Source of the DNA: Litorivicinus sp965656605
GTDB lineage: Bacteria; Pseudomonadota; Gammaproteobacteria; Pseudomonadales; Litorivicinaceae
Assembly: GCA_965656605.1 (NCBI GenBank)
Contig: CBFHLC010000023.1
Span: forward strand, 1 to 30,375
DNA: 30,375 bases
Reading direction: 5' to 3'
Below are positions 25,064 to 30,375 of the stretch, in pieces. Under the pieces are notes generated by a model. That model worked only from the letters and a program-made list of their open reading frames with translations. It made no database searches and was not told the DNA's origin. The position numbers were made by a program, and so were the translations under genes. The stretch's first letter is position 1. Each line of letters starts with the position of its first letter.

Positions 25064-25662
25064 TCCAGGTTATCCAAAAAGTCCATGCTCGGATCCAGGT
25101 CAAACTCGAAAGCATCGTCGATCGGCTGATTGATCTGAATCTGGTTCAGCGTGATTCGAGTCTGTTGATCCAGCGAGTCCACCACACCCAACATGACCGG
25201 GCGTTCGTCCAAAAACTCGATCACCAGCAGCTGATACAAAGAATCGTTTTGCGGGGTCAACTGATAGACCTCGCGGCCGGGAGAGGCCTGATCCAAGCTG
25301 ACCCAGTACTGCTGGCGCAGGGCCTCTGGATCAAGATTTAGTAGCAATGCCGCAGGCGAATCGTCCAGCACCTCGATCGGATCGCGAGTGACTTGCTCCA
25401 GGTCTTTGTCATAGGTCCACAGGGCAGCACCATCGCTGACAATCAACTGAGGAATCGGATCTTGGGTCTCCCAGCGCAGCAGATTCGGTTGCGCCAACGC
25501 CAAACTGCCTGGAATCGACTGAACATCGCGCCCGGCAGCATCCCGTGACAGCTGAGTGAATTGAGCACTTAGGCTTTCAATCGAGGCCAGACGCAGGCTG
25601 AGCTGATCCGTGGCATCCGCCCAACTCAGGGGAGCGAGCAGCAACAGGACAAGCAGACGCAT
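25060..25662 (-). CDS. lolA: Outer-membrane lipoprotein carrier LolA
   Basis: From the ATG at 25662, which shares one base with the ftsK stop, the protein has 200 residues. The first 15-17 form a signal peptide (MRLLVLLLLAPLSWADA). LSAQFTQLSRDA, GSLALAQPNLLRWETQDP and WTYDKDLEQVTR are typical LolA strands. It carries lipoproteins across the periplasm from LolCDE to LolB. A TTG one codon earlier also opens the frame but has no better support. Confidence 0.94.
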   Translation of the reverse strand: MRLLVLLLLAPLSWADATDQLSLRLASIESLSAQFTQLSRDAAGRDVQSIPGSLALAQPNLLRWETQDPIPQLIVSDGAALWTYDKDLEQVTRDPIEVLDDSPAALLLNLDPEALRQQYWVSLDQASPGREVYQLTPQNDSLYQLLVIEFLDERPVMLGVVDSLDQQTRITLNQIQINQPIDDAFEFDLDPSMDFLDNLE

Positions 25663-28262
25663 CAATCGTGACTCCGAGGTTTCGGCGCGATCACCTCGCG
25701 CTGACCGTTGTGGCCCATCGACGATACGACACCAGCGGCTTCCATCGCCTCGATCATGCGAGCACTGCGGTTGTAGCCGATCTTGAGTTTACGCTGAACC
25801 GCACTGATCGATGCGCGACGCGACTCAAGCACGAACTCGACGGCCTGGTCATACAACGGATCCGATTCCTCGGCATTGCCACCCTCGCCGCCGCCCTCGC
25901 TCGAGCCGCCTTCGGATTCGTCGTAGCTGGACAGAATGTCTGGGATCAGGTCGGGCTCACCTTGGGTCTTCCAGTGCTCAACGACTCGGTGAACCTCGTC
26001 GTCCTCGACCAAGCAACCGTGCACACGCACCGGCAAGCTGGTGCCTGGGGGCAGGAACAGCATGTCCCCGTGACCCAATAGTTGTTCGGCGCCGCCCTGA
26101 TCCAAAACCGTGCGACTGTCAATTTTGGAGGAGACTTGGAACGAGATGCGCGTCGGTACGTTGGCCTTGATCAGACCGGTAATCACGTCCACCGAAGGTC
26201 GCTGGGTCGCTAGAATCAGGTGGATGCCGGCTGCTCGGGCTTTTTGTGCGATTCGGGCAATCAATTGGTCGACCTTTTTACCGACGATCATCATCATGTC
26301 GGCGAATTCATCGATCACCACGACGATCATCGGCAGCGTGTCTAATTCCGGCGCGCTATGTTCGTTGACGCCGGCAGACTCTAGGGTCCACAAAGGATCC
26401 GTCAGCGGCTCACCCGCTTCGCGAGCATCCACGACTTTCTTGTTAAAGCCCGCCAAGTTACGCACACCCACCTTGGCCATCAGTTTGTAGCGCCGCTCCA
26501 TCTCGCCAACACACCAACGAAGCGCGTTGGCCGCTTCTTTCATGTCTGTCACGACCGGTGCCAGCAAGTGTGGAATGCCCTCGTAGACACTCAACTCCAG
26601 CATCTTGGGGTCAACTAGGATCAGGCGAACCTCATCGGGGCCGGCCTTGTACAGCATCGACACCAACATCGAGTTGATGCCAACCGATTTACCCGAGCCG
26701 GTCGTACCGGCGACTAGCAAGTGCGGCATTTTAGCCACGTTGGCAACGACCGCTTCGCCCGAGATATCGTGACCCAACGCCAGCGACAAGGGGGATTCGG
26801 CCAAATTAAAGGCCTCGGAAGCCACCACTTCACGCATCCGGATGATGCGCCGATGCGCGTTTGGAATCTCGACGCCCACCACAGATTTACCCGGGATGAC
26901 CTCGACCACACGAACCCGGGCGACCGCCAGGGAGCGCGCCAAATCCTGAGCCAAGTTAGAAATTCGACTGGCTTTAACGCCCGGCGCGGGCTGGATTTCG
27001 AATCGAGTCACCACCGGTCCGGGATGCACTTCGACGACCTTGGCTTTGACGTTAAATTCGCCCAAACGCTGCTCGAGCAATTCACCCATGCCCTGCAGCT
27101 CGTCCATGCTGTAACCCTTCTCGTCCGAGTCACGGCGAATCATCAACTCCAGCCCAGGCAGTTTGAAGCCGGTTTGACGAGGCTTGTCGCCGATCGTAGG
27201 TGTCACATCCACATCCGGCGTCACACCGACTTCTTTGGGATCGAAGGCGGTCACCGGCACTGGCGATTCAAACGGAGGCTCGGGCTCACTGAAGGCAGAC
27301 TCGGCCGGCGCAGGCTCGCTGACAGCGGGCTCGTCAAACACGGGCTCAACTCGCTGTTCGGTGGTCGCCGGCTGCACCGGCGGGATTTCGATCGGATCTT
27401 CAACCACCGGATCCCATTCCAAATCATCTAGACCCGTCAAGCTGGGCTCGGCGTAATCGAGTGGCGAGTCGTCCAGAACCGGCTCGTCGAACCACATTGA
27501 TTTTTCTTTGGCTGGCGCCGGCTGGACTTTTTTCGCGGCGGCCTTGGCCACTCGCCGGCTTTGGAAACGACTCCACGCCGATTGCAGCGGATGCATCCAG
27601 CGTTCAAATTTTGACTCGGCCAAGTTCATTGAACTTTGCGGCCGAGCCTGAGCCTTGCCTACGATGCCTTGCCAGAGTTGCTCGGCATTGCGCCCCATCC
27701 ACTCAAACACGTTGCTCCAGCGAATGGCGAAAGCGAGGGTCAAGCCTGCCAAACCCAAAGCAAACAGCGCCAGACCGCCGCCCACAAAGCCCATGGGCGA
27801 TAGCATCAAATCGGCCATGACCTGACCCAAGGCTCCCCCTGCGGTGACCTCGGGCGGCAAATCGCCTGCCTGCGGGAACCAACCCACCGAGAGTAAGCCA
27901 CCAAATCCAGCCAGCGCTAACCACCAACCCAAGAATCGAATCCAGCCGCCGGTTTGCGACAAATCCACCAAGGCGCGTTCGCGCAACACCGACAAGGCAT
28001 GCCAAACGATTAATACCGGTAAAACAAAGGCCAAATAGCCAAATCCGATCAGCATAAATTCGCTGACCAAGGCGCCTAAGTCGCCCATCAGATTTTTCGC
28101 TGGATCGTTGATGCCGGTAAAGAACCACGCCGGATCGTTCGCGTCATAGGTGGCTAAGGCCAGTAATACCCAGACAGACAGGGCAATGCCTACGACTAAC
28201 CATAGATCTCGACCCAACCGTTTAAACGGGGCGGCTGGGGTTTTTGAAGTGCTGGCGCTCAT
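25662..28262 (-). CDS. ftsK: DNA translocase FtsK
   Basis: The 866-residue protein has four N-terminal membrane segments (within about 20-185), a Pro- and acid-rich linker (about 240-365), then the alpha and RecA-like beta motor. Walker A GTTGSGKS lies near 520 and the Walker B-like VVVIDEFADMM near 650. A C-terminal gamma winged helix (about 800-860, YDQAVEFV...RRASISAVQRKL) would read the orienting polar sequences. It couples chromosome dimer resolution to division. The linker is much shorter than in E. coli (1329 residues) but usual for other gammaproteobacteria. AAAGGA precedes the ATG. Confidence 0.97.
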   Translation of the reverse strand: MSASTSKTPAAPFKRLGRDLWLVVGIALSVWVLLALATYDANDPAWFFTGINDPAKNLMGDLGALVSEFMLIGFGYLAFVLPVLIVWHALSVLRERALVDLSQTGGWIRFLGWWLALAGFGGLLSVGWFPQAGDLPPEVTAGGALGQVMADLMLSPMGFVGGGLALFALGLAGLTLAFAIRWSNVFEWMGRNAEQLWQGIVGKAQARPQSSMNLAESKFERWMHPLQSAWSRFQSRRVAKAAAKKVQPAPAKEKSMWFDEPVLDDSPLDYAEPSLTGLDDLEWDPVVEDPIEIPPVQPATTEQRVEPVFDEPAVSEPAPAESAFSEPEPPFESPVPVTAFDPKEVGVTPDVDVTPTIGDKPRQTGFKLPGLELMIRRDSDEKGYSMDELQGMGELLEQRLGEFNVKAKVVEVHPGPVVTRFEIQPAPGVKASRISNLAQDLARSLAVARVRVVEVIPGKSVVGVEIPNAHRRIIRMREVVASEAFNLAESPLSLALGHDISGEAVVANVAKMPHLLVAGTTGSGKSVGINSMLVSMLYKAGPDEVRLILVDPKMLELSVYEGIPHLLAPVVTDMKEAANALRWCVGEMERRYKLMAKVGVRNLAGFNKKVVDAREAGEPLTDPLWTLESAGVNEHSAPELDTLPMIVVVIDEFADMMMIVGKKVDQLIARIAQKARAAGIHLILATQRPSVDVITGLIKANVPTRISFQVSSKIDSRTVLDQGGAEQLLGHGDMLFLPPGTSLPVRVHGCLVEDDEVHRVVEHWKTQGEPDLIPDILSSYDESEGGSSEGGGEGGNAEESDPLYDQAVEFVLESRRASISAVQRKLKIGYNRSARMIEAMEAAGVVSSMGHNGQREVIAPKPRSHD

Positions 28263-28348
28263 ACAGTCCTTTTAACTCACAGCCAGTGGCCGCATAATTT
28301 GAACAATCGTAACAAAACCCTGCCTTTATCTCAGCTTTAGGAACTCGC
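28263..28348. promoter_or_regulatory. Divergent promoter region, ftsK and trxB
   Basis: Only 86 bases separate the two divergent starts, so promoters overlap or lie in the 5' ends. AGGA at 28339-28342 serves trxB. I found no sure -35/-10 pair in either direction. Confidence 0.45.
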
Positions 28349-29296
28349 ATGGCTCAACATCACAAACTTATTATTCTAGGCAGCGGCCCGGCCGGTTGGA
28401 CCGCCGCAGTGTACGCCGCGCGAGCCAACCTAAACCCAGTCGTCATCACCGGCACCGAAGTCGGCGGCCAGCTAACCACCACGACCGACGTCGATAACTG
28501 GCCCGGCGATGCGCAAGGCGTTCAGGGGCCTGAGCTGATGGTGCGGATGCAAGCGCATGCCGAACGATTCGACACTCAGACCATGAACGATCACATCCAC
28601 GAAACTGATCTGTCCAAACGTCCCTTTACCTTAAAAGGTGACAAAGACACCTACACCTGCGATGCCCTGATCATCTCGACTGGCGCCAGTGCTCAGTACC
28701 TGGGCCTAGAATCTGAAAGCAACTTCATGGGTCGCGGTGTCAGTGCTTGCGCGACCTGCGATGGCTTCTTTTATCGCGACAAACCGGTCGCCGTCATCGG
28801 CGGCGGTAACACTGCAGTCGAAGAAGCGCTGTATCTGGCCAACTTGGCCAGCAAGGTCACCCTGGTCCATCGTCGCGACAAACTGCGCGCGGAAAAAATC
28901 CTGCAGGATCGCCTGTTCCAGCGCGAGGCCGAGGGCAAAGTCGAGATCGTCTGGGATCATCAACTCACCGAAGTGAATGGCGATGCAATGGGTGTGACCG
29001 GACTGACCCTGTCGAGCATGAAAGACGACAGCACTCGCCAGGTAGATGTGCACGGCGTGTTTATCGCGATCGGGCACAAACCCAACACCGACATCTTTGC
29101 CGGGCAGTTGGACATGAAAGACGGTTATTTGATCACCGAATCCGGTCAACACGGCAACGCCACACAAACCAGCGTTCCTGGTGTCTTTGCAGCCGGCGAT
29201 GTGGCGGATCACATCTACCGCCAAGCGATTACCAGTGCGGGCTTTGGCTGCATGGCCGCACTCGACGCCGAGCGCTTTCTGGACGAAGAAGGCTAA
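28349..29296 (+). CDS. trxB: Thioredoxin-disulfide reductase
   Basis: The 315-residue flavoenzyme passes electrons from NADPH to thioredoxin. The FAD motif ILGSGPAGWTAAVYAARANL opens the protein. The redox-active CATC is at 134-137, followed by the NADPH motif VIGGGNTAVEEALYLA. GVFAAGDVADHIYRQAITSAGFGCMAAL closes the FAD domain. Length and motifs are standard. AGGA at good spacing supports the ATG. It shares a transcript with aat and bpt. Confidence 0.97.
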   Translation: MAQHHKLIILGSGPAGWTAAVYAARANLNPVVITGTEVGGQLTTTTDVDNWPGDAQGVQGPELMVRMQAHAERFDTQTMNDHIHETDLSKRPFTLKGDKDTYTCDALIISTGASAQYLGLESESNFMGRGVSACATCDGFFYRDKPVAVIGGGNTAVEEALYLANLASKVTLVHRRDKLRAEKILQDRLFQREAEGKVEIVWDHQLTEVNGDAMGVTGLTLSSMKDDSTRQVDVHGVFIAIGHKPNTDIFAGQLDMKDGYLITESGQHGNATQTSVPGVFAAGDVADHIYRQAITSAGFGCMAALDAERFLDEEG

Positions 29297-29299
29297 ACC

Positions 29300-30001
29300 T
29301 TGCTCAGCTGGTTAGATCCAGAGCACCTGGCTTTTCCAGCGCCGAATCTGGCGCTGGACGACCCTGACGGATTGCTAGCAGCCGGCGGGGATTTATCCCC
29401 CCAACGCCTGTTACTGGCTTATCACAGCGGAATCTTTCCGTGGTTCAGCGATGATCAACCCATCTTATGGTGGTCGCCTAATCCCCGATACTTAGTTCGC
29501 CCTGGCGAAGTGAAAATCCGACGATCCCTTAAAAAGACCCTTCGCAACGCAGGCTTTGAAGTCACGTTTAATCAAGCATTTGATCGAGTCATTCGAGCCT
29601 GCAGCGACCGAGATGAGACTTGGATCAACTCGGATATGATTCAGTCCTATGGGCAGTTGCATCAATTGGGATGGGGCCGCAGTGTAGAAACTTGGTATCA
29701 AGGAGAGTTGGTCGGCGGCCTGTATGGCATCGCAATGGGACGCTTTTTCTTTGGTGAATCCATGTTTAGTCTGCGCACTGACGCCAGCAAAGTGGCCTTT
29801 GCCACACTGGCCCGTCAGTTACAGCAGTGGGGGTATGAGTGGATCGACTGTCAGGTTGCAACCGATCATCTGATTTCGCTGGGAGCCCAAGGGGTGCCCA
29901 GAGAGGCTTTTGTTCACGAGTTAAAGCAACACGCCGGCCCTGCTCCGCACTTAGCCAGCCCACCGGCGGCATGGCCCACCCATCCGGCCATCGCGTGGTA
30001 A
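29300..30001 (+). CDS. aat: Leucyl/phenylalanyl-tRNA-protein transferase
   Basis: The 233-residue enzyme adds Leu or Phe to proteins with N-terminal Lys or Arg, marking them for ClpAP (N-degron pathway). PDGLLAAGGDLSPQRLLLAYHSGIFPWFS, the WWSPNPRYLV strand and GELVGGLYGIAMGRFFFGESMFS are signature segments. The start is a TTG 3 bases after the trxB stop. No ATG is near, and the family N-terminus fits here. Confidence 0.95.
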   Translation: MLSWLDPEHLAFPAPNLALDDPDGLLAAGGDLSPQRLLLAYHSGIFPWFSDDQPILWWSPNPRYLVRPGEVKIRRSLKKTLRNAGFEVTFNQAFDRVIRACSDRDETWINSDMIQSYGQLHQLGWGRSVETWYQGELVGGLYGIAMGRFFFGESMFSLRTDASKVAFATLARQLQQWGYEWIDCQVATDHLISLGAQGVPREAFVHELKQHAGPAPHLASPPAAWPTHPAIAW

Positions 30002-30005
30002 CGCC

Positions 30006-30375
30006 ATGAGTGATTTAAACGATGTCCGGTTTTTCGCGACCGCCCCACACGACTGCAGCTATCTGGATAATCAAGTTGCAACCACTCTGTTCGCCGATCC
30101 TGACGTCAACATCGCGGGTGAGGACTACCAAACCCTGACGCTGGTCGGCTTTCGCCGCAGCGGGAAATATTTCTATCGTCCACAATGTGGCTCCTGCCAA
30201 GCCTGCGTCAGTGTGCGTATTCCCGTGGCTAAGTTCGAATGGACCCGCCGATTCAAAAAAACCATGAAAGCCAATCAGGGCATGACCGCGCAATGGCAGC
30301 TGCCCTACATTGACGACGAGGTCTACCAGCTCTACAGCCGCTATATCAACATTCGGCATCCCGACGGGGACATGC
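30006..30375 (+). CDS. bpt: Aspartate/glutamate leucyltransferase (partial, cut by window end)
   Basis: The ATG 4 bases after the aat stop opens a frame to the window end, giving 123 residues of about 235. LVGFRRSGKYFYRPQCGSCQACVSVRIPV contains the CGxCxxC cluster of the Bpt/ATE1 family, and RFKKTMKANQ and YSRYINIRHPDGDM follow as expected. It adds Leu to proteins with N-terminal Asp or Glu. Its neighbour aat makes this a complete N-degron transferase pair, as in Pseudomonas, where clpA and infA usually follow. Confidence 0.95.
   Translation, partial: MSDLNDVRFFATAPHDCSYLDNQVATTLFADPDVNIAGEDYQTLTLVGFRRSGKYFYRPQCGSCQACVSVRIPVAKFEWTRRFKKTMKANQGMTAQWQLPYIDDEVYQLYSRYINIRHPDGDM

Noticed and set aside
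26721..27431. A 236-codon open frame antisense to ftsK
   Set aside because: It lies wholly inside ftsK, which has full domain support. The translation is rich in His and Arg with no recognisable motif, typical of a GC-rich shadow frame.
1..30375. Mobile elements, phage genes, CRISPR arrays, toxin-antitoxin or other defence modules
   Set aside because: I looked for transposase, integrase, tandem spaced repeats and typical small gene pairs and saw none. Gene order and coding style look like stable chromosome.

Overview
The window looks like chromosomal DNA of a marine-type gammaproteobacterium. The main evidence is the right-hand block, where ftsK, lolA, rarA, crcB and serS run leftwards, diverging from trxB, aat and bpt running rightwards. 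This is the gene order familiar from Pseudomonas-like genomes. The methylated-amine catabolic genes at the left (dgcA, dgcB, soxBDAG) fit a heterotroph that uses glycine betaine or sarcosine. I would not name a genus from this alone. Coding density is very high, most neighbouring genes overlap or nearly touch, and GTG and TTG starts are common. I saw no rRNA, tRNA, CRISPR array, insertion sequence or prophage gene.

Left part (1-11200): methylamine catabolism. On the minus strand are dgcA and dgcB (dimethylglycine demethylation; dgcB runs off the left edge) and soxB-soxD-soxA-soxG (heterotetrameric sarcosine oxidase). Between the two blocks lie mgsA (methylglyoxal synthase) and a small plus-strand gene that has a Fur-like box and a strong ribosome-binding site but appears frameshifted. 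A DAO-family FAD oxidoreductase diverges from soxB across a repeat-rich control region and ends at a strong intrinsic terminator. DgcAB would give sarcosine, SoxBDAG would give glycine plus methylene-tetrahydrofolate, and purU further right could drain the one-carbon pool as formate.

Middle (11200-18860): assorted cellular genes. These are selO (protein AMPylase), a two-gene minus-strand operon, a DMT-type exporter, a secreted thermonuclease-like protein, tcdA, a Bax-inhibitor-1 family membrane protein, a LysE-type exporter and tusD-tusC-tusB-tusE for tRNA 2-thiolation. The two-gene operon pairs a small soluble chemoreceptor-like helical protein with a metallo-beta-lactamase-fold protein resembling the oxygen-binding di-iron (ODP) family. 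It is the most interesting item in the window and a candidate soluble O2/redox-sensing pair.

Right part (18846-30375): a nine-gene minus-strand run (ftsK, lolA, rarA, crcB, serS, a TauE/SafE protein, an MFS transporter, purU, yigZ) with no intergenic space above 12 bases, and the divergent trxB-aat-bpt group. The last gene is cut by the window edge.
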